64,000 nt of DNA from CALITV01 sp964415795 (GTDB lineage Bacteria > UBP6 > UBA1177 > JAKLFG01), in assembly GCA_964415795.1 (NCBI GenBank), contig CAYQBN010000012.1:1-64000 (forward strand), given 5' to 3'. A program made the translations under genes and the position numbers. Below the pieces are notes generated by a model. It was not told where the DNA came from and ran no database searches. It worked only from the letters and a program-made list of their open reading frames with translations. How positions within the stretch are numbered: the first letter of the stretch is position 1; the number at the start of each line of letters is the position of its first letter. Positions 24,672-32,953 of this stretch are shown in pieces.

Positions 24672-27038
24672 ATGGAAGATTCCCGCCCCATTTCGCCCGA
24701 TCAAATCCGCATCCCTCCGCGACTGCCGGTTCTCGCTCTTAAAGATTCGGTACTGTTCCCCTACATCATCATGCCGATATTCGTGAGTCGCGATTTCTCG
24801 GTCGCCAGCGTCAATCAGGCGATTGCCAGCGACCGCCTTCTCTTGGTCGCCGCCCAACGCAATCCCAGCGAAGAGGAGCTTAATGCCGACACGATCTATT
24901 CGGTCGGTTGCGTCGCCTCGATACTCAAGATGCAGAAAATATCGGATGGTCGTATCAAACTGCTCGTACAGGGGGTCCAAAAGGCGACGATCCGAGAATT
25001 GGGGAAAGACCCCGCTGAGCATTACTACTATGCCCTTGTCGAGCCGATCGAAGAGCCACGGACCGAGCACACCGTTCACATTGAGGCACTCGTAAAGAAC
25101 ATCCGCGACGGCCTCGAGAAACTCACCAACCTCGGTGATCGAAACTTCCCGCCCGACATCGTAGCGATACTCAACAGCATCACTGATCCTGCGCGGCTCG
25201 CCGAGCTGGTGGTGAGTCACCTTTCCAATTCGGTAGAGCTTTCTCAACAGGTGCTCGAAGAAAACGACCTTTTCAAGAAACTTACCCTTGTGAACGACTT
25301 CATAGAACGTGAACTGTCGCTCCTCGAGATCCAGAACGACATCCGTAACAAGGCGAAGGAGCGGATGGGAAAGGCGCAGAAGGAGTATTTCCTCAAAGAG
25401 CAGATGAAACAGATACAGAAGGAACTCGGTGCCGACGATCCCTATAATTACGAACTCGAGGAGTACGCCCAGAAGATTGCCGCAAAGAATTTTCCCGACA
25501 ATGTGCGCGCCGAAGCCGAAAAGCAACTCACCCGTCTCCGCGCCATGAACCCGGCAGCAAGCGAGGTAAGCGTCCTCAAGACCTATCTCGACACGCTTCT
25601 CGAACTTCCGTGGAACGATCGGACCGAAGACAACAAGGATCTCAAACGAGCCAAGCAGATACTCGAAGAAGACCATTATGGCCTCGAGGACATCAAGGAA
25701 CGGATACTCGAATTCCTCGCCGTCAGACAGGTCAAAGGGAACTCGAAGTCTCCCCTTCTCTGCTTTATCGGACCGCCCGGTGTCGGCAAAACCTCCCTTG
25801 GCCGGTCTATCGCTCGGGCGCTCGGCCGCAAGTTCTATCGGATGAGTCTCGGCGGTCTCCATGACGAGGCGGAGATACGCGGTCATCGGCGCACCTATGT
25901 CGGTGCGATGCCGGGCAAGATACTCGAGGGGATCAAGGCCTGCGGCACCGTCAACCCGGTCTTCATGCTCGACGAGATAGACAAGGTGGGAAAAGACTGG
26001 CGCGGAGACCCCTCTTCGGCACTCCTCGAGGTGCTCGATCCGGAACAGAACTTCTCGTTCACCGACAACTATCTCGGACTTCCCTATGACCTCTCGGAGG
26101 TCTTTTTCATCGCGACTGCCAACTGGGAAGAAACGATCCCGGCACCGCTCAAGGATCGAATGGAGGTCATCACGCTCTCGGGCTACACCGATCTCGAGAA
26201 GATACAGATCGCGCGGCGTTACCTCATCCCACGACAACTCGAGAACAACGGCCTTTCCCCAAACGAACTGCAGTTCTCCGACGACGCGGTGTTGTTTCTC
26301 ATCCGTCGCTATACGCGCGAGGCGGGCGTCCGTGAACTCGAGCGGAAGATCGGTGCCATCTGCCGCAAGAGCATCACCCTTAAGACCTCAGGGGACAAAT
26401 TGGCAAAGAAGATAACACCGAAGGTCGTTGAGCGGTATCTCAAGGTCCCTCCCTACAGCGAGGAAGACTTCCTTAAGGAAGAGCGCATCGGGGTGGTCAC
26501 GGGCCTTGCGTGGACCATGCACGGCGGTGCCACGCTTAAAATAGAGGTCAATATGATGCCAGGGACCGGCCAACTCATTCTCACCGGACACCTTGGTGAC
26601 ATCATGAAGGAGTCGGCGCGCATAGCGCTTTCCTATCTCAAGAGCAACTGGGAAGCATTCGGCCTTCCCGAGGACCTCTCTCTCGACAAGAAAGACATCC
26701 ACATCCACTTCCCTGCTGGTGCGGTACCGAAAGACGGTCCTTCGGCCGGTATTACCATCACGACTGCCCTCTTATCCCTTTTCCTCAAGAAAACGGTTCC
26801 TCCCTCGATCGGCATGACCGGCGAAATCAGCCTGACCGGGAAGGTGCTCCCCATCGGCGGTCTCAAGGAGAAGATGCTCGCCGCCAAACGCTACGGTCTT
26901 TCCGAGGTCATCGTTCCGACCGAAAACCGACAACTTTACGAGAGCATTCCCGCCGAGGTGCGCGAGGGAATCGCCGTCACCTTCGTCTCCGACTATCACG
27001 AAATATTCGAGAAGCTTTTCGGCGGAACGAGGGCCTAG
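24672..27038 (+). CDS. lon: ATP-dependent Lon protease
   Basis: 788 residues, normal for LonA. The N-terminal LON substrate domain (LPVLALKDSVLFPYIIMPIF) is followed by a coiled coil, an AAA+ module with Walker A GPPGVGKTSLG (about residue 367) and Walker B VFMLDEIDKVG, and a C-terminal protease domain with PKDGPSAG holding the catalytic Ser (about residue 690) and a Lys in the GLKEKMLAAKR region. It degrades damaged and regulatory proteins in the cytoplasm. It is separated from Hsp20 by 3 bases and from thiL by 1 base. Confidence 0.98.
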   Translation: MEDSRPISPDQIRIPPRLPVLALKDSVLFPYIIMPIFVSRDFSVASVNQAIASDRLLLVAAQRNPSEEELNADTIYSVGCVASILKMQKISDGRIKLLVQGVQKATIRELGKDPAEHYYYALVEPIEEPRTEHTVHIEALVKNIRDGLEKLTNLGDRNFPPDIVAILNSITDPARLAELVVSHLSNSVELSQQVLEENDLFKKLTLVNDFIERELSLLEIQNDIRNKAKERMGKAQKEYFLKEQMKQIQKELGADDPYNYELEEYAQKIAAKNFPDNVRAEAEKQLTRLRAMNPAASEVSVLKTYLDTLLELPWNDRTEDNKDLKRAKQILEEDHYGLEDIKERILEFLAVRQVKGNSKSPLLCFIGPPGVGKTSLGRSIARALGRKFYRMSLGGLHDEAEIRGHRRTYVGAMPGKILEGIKACGTVNPVFMLDEIDKVGKDWRGDPSSALLEVLDPEQNFSFTDNYLGLPYDLSEVFFIATANWEETIPAPLKDRMEVITLSGYTDLEKIQIARRYLIPRQLENNGLSPNELQFSDDAVLFLIRRYTREAGVRELERKIGAICRKSITLKTSGDKLAKKITPKVVERYLKVPPYSEEDFLKEERIGVVTGLAWTMHGGATLKIEVNMMPGTGQLILTGHLGDIMKESARIALSYLKSNWEAFGLPEDLSLDKKDIHIHFPAGAVPKDGPSAGITITTALLSLFLKKTVPPSIGMTGEISLTGKVLPIGGLKEKMLAAKRYGLSEVIVPTENRQLYESIPAEVREGIAVTFVSDYHEIFEKLFGGTRA

Positions 27039-27039
27039 G

Positions 27040-27954
27040 GTGCTCAAGAACCGCGAGTGGGACATCATACGCACCCTAGCGATCCTCGACGACGCCTCTC
27101 GTCCTTTCATCGGTGACGACTGTGCCCTCTTGACCAGCCCTCGCATGCTCGTTACGACCGATCATATGGTGGAAGGGGTCCACTTCGACTTTTCCTTTAT
27201 GCCTCCCGAAGCGGTCGGCTGGCGGCTCATGGCCGCAAACGCGAGTGATATTCTCGCCATGGGCGGAAAACCGACCCATTGTACGCTCAATCTCGCGTTT
27301 CCGCCGGACCGCATCGTCGAGGCGGACGGTATCATCGCCGGCATCATCCGCTTTTGTCGGCAGTATCGGATCGTCTGTATCGGAGGAGACACTACCGGGG
27401 CTTCCTCCTTTTTCGTCGGCGCAACCATGTTCGCACCGGCCCCCGAGCACCCATGGCAACGGCGCGGTGCACGGCCGGGGGATAGGCTTCTCATTGCCGC
27501 CGAACCGGGCCTATCGCAGGCAGGGCTCTGTGCCCTTCGGCGCGGATACTCCGATTGTCCAACCGCCCACCAGCGATTCCTCTACCCCGATCCCTTTGCC
27601 TACCCGGTGCCCACCGGCGAGGTGCACGCCGCGATAGATCTCAGCGATTCGCTCTTTTCTGAAACGACGCTTCTGGCAAACGCGAGCGGCGTCTCCATCG
27701 AAATAAATCTTGATGCGATCCCCTGCCATCACGAGGTGGCACTTGTGGCAGCGCGGGAAAAGCTCCTCGTCAGCGATCTTCTGCTCGCCGGCGGTGAAGA
27801 GTTCTTCCTCATTGTCACCGCCCCCACCCCGATGCCGGGATGGCATGAGATAGGTATAGTGACCGAAAGAGGGAGCCATGAAGTCATCGTTCGTTCCGGC
27901 GGCGTGCCTCTCGACACTGCTCGCTTGCCTGTGTGGAACCATTTCAGCCGCTGA
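27040..27954 (+). CDS. thiL: Thiamine-monophosphate kinase
   Basis: 304 residues. FIGDDCALL, TTDHMVEGVHF, AANASDILAMGG and CIGGDTTGASS are the ThiL nucleotide- and metal-binding motifs; DLSDSLF follows. The enzyme makes thiamine diphosphate from thiamine phosphate. GTG 27040 starts 1 base after the lon stop, with GAGGG upstream. The last 77 bases also encode the start of the DUF192 gene in another frame. It is a little shorter than typical ThiL (about 325), mostly at the C-terminus. Confidence 0.9.
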   Translation: MLKNREWDIIRTLAILDDASRPFIGDDCALLTSPRMLVTTDHMVEGVHFDFSFMPPEAVGWRLMAANASDILAMGGKPTHCTLNLAFPPDRIVEADGIIAGIIRFCRQYRIVCIGGDTTGASSFFVGATMFAPAPEHPWQRRGARPGDRLLIAAEPGLSQAGLCALRRGYSDCPTAHQRFLYPDPFAYPVPTGEVHAAIDLSDSLFSETTLLANASGVSIEINLDAIPCHHEVALVAAREKLLVSDLLLAGGEEFFLIVTAPTPMPGWHEIGIVTERGSHEVIVRSGGVPLDTARLPVWNHFSR

Positions 27955-28339
27955 CACCGCGTGCGGCTACCCAGTCAAGACATTCGTCACACTGACACGC
28001 TCCGATACCACCCTTCGCGTCTTTCGCACCGGTATCGCCGACACGCCGGAAAAGCATCAGAAAGGACTTATGGACTGTCCAGCACTCGCAAAGGGCCATG
28101 GACTTTTGTTCATCTTTTCCGACACGACGATACGCAGTTTTTGGATGTATCACACAACCATCCCGCTCGCCATCATCTTCATCGGCGAAGATCGCCGGGT
28201 CGTTTCGGTCAAACGGGGGGAACCGAACTCGGTGGAATCACTTTCGAGCGAGCGAGCGGCCCGCTATGTGCTCGAAGTGAACTGGGAGGAAGGAAAAGAT
28301 CTCGCGCCGGGAGATCGGGTGACGATATCGTTCGACTAA
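27878..28339 (+). CDS. DUF192 family exported protein
   Basis: 153 residues. ATG 27878 with GAGGG upstream begins a cleavable signal (LLACLCGTISAADT, cleavage likely near residue 24). The mature part is a DUF192 domain: RTGIADTPEKHQKGLMDCPAL, HGLLFIF, FWMYHTTIPLAIIFI and a final APGDRVTI. The family is widespread with no settled function. The signal peptide is encoded inside thiL in another frame; starting later would remove it, so the overlap seems real. Confidence 0.85.
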   Translation: MKSSFVPAACLSTLLACLCGTISAADTACGYPVKTFVTLTRSDTTLRVFRTGIADTPEKHQKGLMDCPALAKGHGLLFIFSDTTIRSFWMYHTTIPLAIIFIGEDRRVVSVKRGEPNSVESLSSERAARYVLEVNWEEGKDLAPGDRVTISFD

Positions 28340-28731
28340 CCCTTCGATGCCGTGCTTTTTTCTATTTTCTCGAGTGCCTCGGCAAGTTTCAGGTAACCGG
28401 TGATGCCGACGAAGGTCTCCACCGGACGCCCTTTGTTGAATAGAACGAGCGTCGGCACCGCCCGCACCCGAAGCGGTCCCAGTATCTTGCCCTCTTGATC
28501 GAGCGCCGTGTTGAAGGCACCGACCCTGACGCGGCCGTTGAAATCGGTGGCAAACTTGGTCACCGTCTTCGCCATCTGTCGGCATGGGATACAGGTGAGC
28601 GAGTAAAAATCAACGAGTACCGGAACCGGCGATTTCTGAATGGACGCGTGGAAATTCTCCGGTGTCAACTCAACGGGGATAACGGTCTTCTTCGGCCGTA
28701 TCATATCCCATAGTGCCGCCCAAAACCCCAT
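28336..28731 (-). CDS. Thioredoxin-family protein
   Basis: 131 residues. The thioredoxin fold shows VLVDFYSLTCIPCRQMA (redox CIPC near residue 48) and the cis-proline segment VRAVPTLVLFNKGR. CIPC differs from the classic CGPC, so the redox potential may differ. There is no signal peptide, so it is probably cytoplasmic. The stop interlocks with the DUF192 stop (CTAA shared). It follows yidC but has its own promoter-like -10. Confidence 0.88.
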   Translation of the reverse strand: MGFWAALWDMIRPKKTVIPVELTPENFHASIQKSPVPVLVDFYSLTCIPCRQMAKTVTKFATDFNGRVRVGAFNTALDQEGKILGPLRVRAVPTLVLFNKGRPVETFVGITGYLKLAEALEKIEKSTASKG

Positions 28732-28745
28732 GATCGTCTCCTTCG

Positions 28746-28754
28746 ATTATAACA
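28746..28754 (-). promoter_or_regulatory. Extended -10 promoter of the thioredoxin gene
   Basis: Minus strand TGTTATAAT: a perfect TATAAT with the TGn extension. No good -35 is seen. It lies just after the yidC stop, 15 bases before the thioredoxin start. Confidence 0.45.
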
Positions 28755-28756
28755 AA

Positions 28757-30376
28757 TCAACCATAACGCTTGTTCACGATCCACTGCTGGAGAATACCGA
28801 GAAGCGTGTTGGCGAGTATGTAGAGGTTAAGCCCGGCGGGCAAAAAGAGCATGAAGCCGGCGAACATGACCGGCATGACATAGAGCATGATCTTCGCCTG
28901 TTGACTGTCCATCTGCGACGGGGTCATCTTCTGTTGGAGAAACATGAACACACCGAGCGAAACCGGCAGGATGAAGTAAGGGTCCTTCTCAGAAAGATCG
29001 GTGAGCCAGAAAGGAAGGAACTTCGCATTGTAGAGTTCGACCGCATTGTTGAGCATCGAGTAGAGGGCGATGTAGATGGGCATCTGGATGAATATCGGCA
29101 GACATCCGCCGAGGGGGTTGACCCCTTCCTTCTGATAGAGGAGCATGATCTCCTTGTTGAGCGTCTCCTTGTCTTCCTTGTACCTCTTCTTGAGCTCCTC
29201 GACCTTCGGCATCAGTTTCTTCATCTTCGCCATCGATTTGTAGGATGCATCGGAAAGTGGCCAGAGAAGCAGTTTCACAAGAATGGTGAGAAGGATGATC
29301 GCGATACCGTAGTTCTTCACGAAGTCGAAGAAGAAGTTGAGTATCCAGAGGAGCGGCTCGGCAAGGAAACCGAACCAGCCGAGGCTCGCCGCCGAACGGA
29401 GGTCATTGCCGACCTCGTCGAGAACGCGTATCTCCTTAGGCCCGAAGAATACCGTGAAGGAAGCCTCGGCGCTTTGACCGGGGGCAATCGTGTACACGGG
29501 ATAGGCGACAGTGAGCGCCGTAAGGTTCTGTTTCGAATCTATGAGGCCGTCCACCGCAAGGTCTCTCTCGCCGGCGAGAACCGCATAGAGGAAGAATCCA
29601 TAGTTGATACCGACCCACTGGACTCGTCTTCCCTGCACCTCTTCCGCAAGCTTCTCACCGCTCGAGGGCTCCTTCATTCCTTCCCCGTCGGTTTTGACGA
29701 GGAATTCGAAACGCTTGCCATAGGAGCTGAACACCTCCTTATTCTCGTATATCGAGAAATACCGGAGCGCGGGGCGCCAAGTAACCGGCGTCGTTCCATG
29801 GTTAGTGATCTTTTTGGAGATCGTCAGCAGATAGTCGCCCGAAAGGCGTATCGTTTTTTGTTCGATGACCCCGTGCTCTTCATAACGGAAGGTCACCGTA
29901 TCCTCGCTGGCATTCTCAACGAGATAGCGCGGCTCGGTCTCGAATGCCGACGACAGTTCGGGGAAGCGCGCCCCCTCCTTGAGCGCAGCAAGCATATCGA
30001 GCCCTTTCTCACGGTATTTTTCACCGATCACCGGCAGAGATTCCACGCGCCCGCCGTCGGTGGTGTAACGAATGTCCACCGCCGCCCCCTTGAGCACTCC
30101 GCGCGAAATCGGGTTCTCACTGCTCGGGATAAGTGTACCTTTGCGGAAGAAGTCTCCCGGCGCGGCCGTTTCGTCCACCGTTGTCGCCGGTACGGCCCCT
30201 TGGGTAATGGTGGCGTCGCTCTTTTCCTGAGGAGCAGGCCGCTGATCGTCCGGACCGTTCGTCATGACGGAGTCCTCGCCTGAGCCGGATGGTTGAGGCT
30301 TGGGAGCAAAGAATTCTCCCCAGAGATACAGAACGACGACCGAAAGAACGACCGCGAGGAGCATATTTTTGTTCAT
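28757..30376 (-). CDS. yidC: Membrane protein insertase YidC
   Basis: 539 residues with the layout of Gram-negative YidC: an N-terminal membrane anchor (MLLAVVLSVVVLYLWGEFF), a large periplasmic domain (about residues 60-330) and a conserved five-helix insertase core beginning FFDFVKNYGIAIILLTILVK and including PIYIALYSML. It inserts inner-membrane proteins with or without SecYEG. ATG 30376 has AAGGAG 7 bases upstream. It lies 10 bases after yidD in the standard rpmH-rnpA-yidD-yidC order. Confidence 0.97.
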   Translation of the reverse strand: MNKNMLLAVVLSVVVLYLWGEFFAPKPQPSGSGEDSVMTNGPDDQRPAPQEKSDATITQGAVPATTVDETAAPGDFFRKGTLIPSSENPISRGVLKGAAVDIRYTTDGGRVESLPVIGEKYREKGLDMLAALKEGARFPELSSAFETEPRYLVENASEDTVTFRYEEHGVIEQKTIRLSGDYLLTISKKITNHGTTPVTWRPALRYFSIYENKEVFSSYGKRFEFLVKTDGEGMKEPSSGEKLAEEVQGRRVQWVGINYGFFLYAVLAGERDLAVDGLIDSKQNLTALTVAYPVYTIAPGQSAEASFTVFFGPKEIRVLDEVGNDLRSAASLGWFGFLAEPLLWILNFFFDFVKNYGIAIILLTILVKLLLWPLSDASYKSMAKMKKLMPKVEELKKRYKEDKETLNKEIMLLYQKEGVNPLGGCLPIFIQMPIYIALYSMLNNAVELYNAKFLPFWLTDLSEKDPYFILPVSLGVFMFLQQKMTPSQMDSQQAKIMLYVMPVMFAGFMLFLPAGLNLYILANTLLGILQQWIVNKRYG

Positions 30377-30386
30377 AAGAAACTCC

Positions 30387-30599
30387 TTATTGGACCGGAT
30401 CAAAGCCGCAGTTGCGGTTCCACGGGTTACACCGGAGGATGCGCCACACGGCAAGTAGCATTCCCCGCACAAGCCCTTTTTTCTCTATCGCCTCAATTGC
30501 ATACGCAGAGCAGGTGGGATGGAAGCGACACCGGCGACCGAGAAGCGGCGAAAGGGAGCGCTGGTAACCTCTAATGAGCAGAATTGCGATCTTTCTCAT
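30387..30599 (-). CDS. yidD: Membrane protein insertion efficiency factor YidD
   Basis: 70 residues. IRGYQRSLSPLLGRRCRFHPTCSAYA and CNPWNRNCGFDPV are family hallmarks, including the conserved Cys residues. It assists YidC-dependent insertion at the inner membrane. The gene overlaps the end of rnpA by 29 bases, a usual arrangement. Confidence 0.95.
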   Translation of the reverse strand: MRKIAILLIRGYQRSLSPLLGRRCRFHPTCSAYAIEAIEKKGLVRGMLLAVWRILRCNPWNRNCGFDPVQ

Positions 30600-30927
30600 G
30601 GCACCACTTCTGAAAAAAAAGAAGATCTTGAAGAATGAGGGCGTACGAGAGATCGGAGGTCCGAGGGATAACGACTAGGTCGATCGGCATGGGAAACCCT
30701 CTCTTGTGTTGGCGAAATGCCTCGCGGATCCATCGTTTGACCCGATTGCGCCACACCGCCGCCCCCACCTGTCGCGTCACGATGACGCCGAGGCGCGAGC
30801 GCTCTGGTACGGGAGCGAAATTGAACAAAAGACGCTTTGTTCTGAATACTGACCCCCTTGCTTTCGTTTCTTGGAATTCCTTTTTCGTTCGGATCCGTTC
30901 CGCGCGCGAAAACGAGCAGTTTCCCAC
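30571..30927 (-). CDS. rnpA: Ribonuclease P protein component
   Basis: 118 residues. It has the RNR signature (WRNRVKRWIREAFR) and an F-x-x-x-R....R........F pattern at the N-terminus. The protein binds the RNase P RNA and matures tRNA 5' ends. It starts 12 bases after rpmH and overlaps yidD. Confidence 0.96.
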   Translation of the reverse strand: MGNCSFSRAERIRTKKEFQETKARGSVFRTKRLLFNFAPVPERSRLGVIVTRQVGAAVWRNRVKRWIREAFRQHKRGFPMPIDLVVIPRTSDLSYALILQDLLFFQKWCHEKDRNSAH

Positions 30928-30939
30928 GATCGCGGCAGG

Positions 30940-31089
30940 TTACTTCTTGTAGATCTCGACCGAGACGCGCTTGCGCCCTTTACGGCGGCGGGCTTGGAGC
31001 ACCTTGCGGCCGTCGGCGGTACGCATGCGCTTACGGAATCCGTGGGTTCTTTTTCGGGAAACCCGGCTTGGACGGTATGTCGGTTGCAT
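30940..31089 (-). CDS. rpmH: Ribosomal protein L34
   Basis: 49 residues, translated by eye: MQPTYRPSRVSRKRTHGFRK then RMRTADGRKVLQARRRKGRK and RVSVEIYKK. This is the usual very basic L34 with the T.RPS...R.R.HGFR.RM.T..GR..L..RR.KGR signature. AGGAGG lies 5 bases before ATG 31089. It is the first gene of the cluster that ends with yidC. Confidence 0.97.
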   Translation of the reverse strand: MQPTYRPSRVSRKRTHGFRKRMRTADGRKVLQARRRKGRKRVSVEIYKK

Positions 31090-31132
31090 CGTCGCCTCCT
31101 TGTTTCAGACAAAAAACGAACAAAACGAAGGC

Positions 31133-31160
31133 ACTATAACGACAAGAGTGCAATTGTCAA
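31133..31160 (-). promoter_or_regulatory. Predicted rpmH promoter
   Basis: Minus strand TTGACA (31155-31160), a 16-base spacer and TATAGT (31133-31138). It diverges from the ygiQ promoter. Confidence 0.75.
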
Positions 31161-31188
31161 TAAAAAAGAGGAGATGCCGGCGATATTG

Positions 31189-31217
31189 TTGACAAGGAAT
31201 CGCACGGGGTCGATACT
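31189..31217 (+). promoter_or_regulatory. Predicted ygiQ promoter
   Basis: TTGACA (31189-31194), 17 bases and GATACT (31212-31217), 23 bases before the start codon. Confidence 0.7.
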
Positions 31218-31240
31218 GATTCCGCGAAACGAGAGGCGTC

Positions 31241-32953
31241 ATGTTCATCCCAACCACCCGCGAGGAAGCAACCCGGCTCGGCTGGGAAGCATTCGATATC
31301 ATCATCGTGAGCGGCGACGCCTATCTCGATACCCCCTACAACGGAGCCGCGATCATCGGACACTGGCTCATCGCACACGGATTTCGCGTCGGCATCATCG
31401 CACAGCCGGACATTTCGAGCCCTGACGATATAACTCGTCTCGGTGAGCCGCACCTCTTTTGGGGCGTGACCGCCGGTTCGGTCGACTCGATGGTGAGCAA
31501 CTATACGCCGCTCAAAAAACCGCGGCGGCAGGATGACCTCACCGCCGGCGGCGTCAATAACCGTCGCCCCGACCGCGCGAGCATAGTCTATAGCAATCTT
31601 ATCCGCCGCTTCTTCAAAAACACCGTTCCCATCGTTCTCGGCGGCATCGAGGCAAGCCTCCGGCGGGTGCCGCACTACGACTACTGGTCAGACACGATCC
31701 GGCGGAGTCTCCTTTTCGACGCGAAGGCCGACCTCATCGCCTACGGTATGGCCGAACGAACGGTGCTCAAACTCGCGCGGGCACTCCGTGACGGTCTCGA
31801 CTGGAGGGATATCCGCGGCATCTGTTACGCGGCAAATGAATCCAAAGAGGGGTTCATCCTCTTACCACCGTACGAAAAAGTCGCCGAGAACAAAAAGACC
31901 TTCGAGGACTTTTTTCTTACCTTCTACCGCAACAACGACCCCGTAACGGCGCGCGGGCTCTGTCAACGGCATGGCGATCGGTGGCTCATCCACAATCCGC
32001 CGCAACCGCCGCTCACAATCGAGGAACTCGACGCGGTCTACGAACTGCCCTACGAGTACGCGGCACACCCGAGCGAGACGGCCCACGGCGAGGTGCGGGC
32101 ACTCGAAACGGTCAAATTCTCGGTAACCACCCACCGCGGATGCTACGGCGAGTGTTCCTTCTGTGCCATCCACATCCACCAAGGGAGGCGTGTCGTTTCG
32201 CGCTCTGAGGAGTCAATTCTCCGCGAGGTCGCTCATTTTACCACCCTTTCTCGATTCACCGGCATCATCTACGACCTCGGCGGTCCCACCGCCAATATGT
32301 ACGGCATCGAATGCCCCCACAAAGAAAAAGAAGGATCCTGCCCCAAACGACGGTGTCTGTTTCCTTCGGTGTGCCGTGATCTTCCCGTTTCCCATGAGCG
32401 GCAGATGAGCCTTCTCGCTCGCGTTGCCGCTCTTCCCGGTATCAAGAAGGTATTCGTGGCAAGTGGCGTTCGTCACGATCTTGTGCTCGCTGACGAACAG
32501 CACGGAAGTGTGTATCTCGAAACGCTTGTGAGCCAGCACATTTCCGGGCAAATGAAGATCGCTCCTGAACATACTGAGGATACGGTTCTCGCCCTCATGG
32601 GAAAGCCCGGTAAAAAGACGCTCCGGCGTTTCAGGGAACGCTTTGCAGACATACTGCGCCGGTCGGGGAACAAGGCATTCCTCACCTACTATCTCATCGC
32701 CGCCCATCCGGGGTGCACCGAGGCCGACATGCGAGCGCTCGCCCGTTTCTGCCGAGACGAATTGCGTCTTTCCCCCGAACAGGTGCAGATATTCACCCCA
32801 ACCCCCTCGACGCTCTCGACGCTCATGTATGTGACGGGCCGAAACCCGTTCACCGGAGAAGAGATCTTCGTCGAACGAACACTCAGCGGGAAAAGGCGTC
32901 AGAAGGAGCTCGTGAAAGGGAGAGTTACTTCACGAGGAGCGCGTCGTAGTTGA
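31241..32953 (+). CDS. ygiQ: YgiQ family radical SAM protein
   Basis: 570 residues. It matches the UPF0313/YgiQ group: an N-terminal FDIIIVSGDAYLDTP...GAAIIGHWL region, GGIEASLRRVPHYDYW, and the radical SAM cluster motif CYGECSFCAIHIHQGR (C-x3-C-x2-C) near residue 300, followed by SRSEESILRE. The reaction is not established. ATG 31241 has GAGAGG upstream. The last 29 bases overlap the convergent outer-membrane protein gene. Confidence 0.92.
   Translation: MFIPTTREEATRLGWEAFDIIIVSGDAYLDTPYNGAAIIGHWLIAHGFRVGIIAQPDISSPDDITRLGEPHLFWGVTAGSVDSMVSNYTPLKKPRRQDDLTAGGVNNRRPDRASIVYSNLIRRFFKNTVPIVLGGIEASLRRVPHYDYWSDTIRRSLLFDAKADLIAYGMAERTVLKLARALRDGLDWRDIRGICYAANESKEGFILLPPYEKVAENKKTFEDFFLTFYRNNDPVTARGLCQRHGDRWLIHNPPQPPLTIEELDAVYELPYEYAAHPSETAHGEVRALETVKFSVTTHRGCYGECSFCAIHIHQGRRVVSRSEESILREVAHFTTLSRFTGIIYDLGGPTANMYGIECPHKEKEGSCPKRRCLFPSVCRDLPVSHERQMSLLARVAALPGIKKVFVASGVRHDLVLADEQHGSVYLETLVSQHISGQMKIAPEHTEDTVLALMGKPGKKTLRRFRERFADILRRSGNKAFLTYYLIAAHPGCTEADMRALARFCRDELRLSPEQVQIFTPTPSTLSTLMYVTGRNPFTGEEIFVERTLSGKRRQKELVKGRVTSRGARRS

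Noticed and set aside
24657..26237. Long open frame on the minus strand (526 codons) opposite lon
   Set aside because: It is antisense to the conserved lon sequence, shows no known motif and is explained by codon bias of the sense gene.
28640..30283. Plus-strand frame (547 codons) opposite yidC
   Set aside because: yidC is unmistakable on the other strand.
31090..31240. Replication origin next to rpmH
   Set aside because: No dnaA gene, no evident DnaA boxes and only 151 bp, filled by two promoters.
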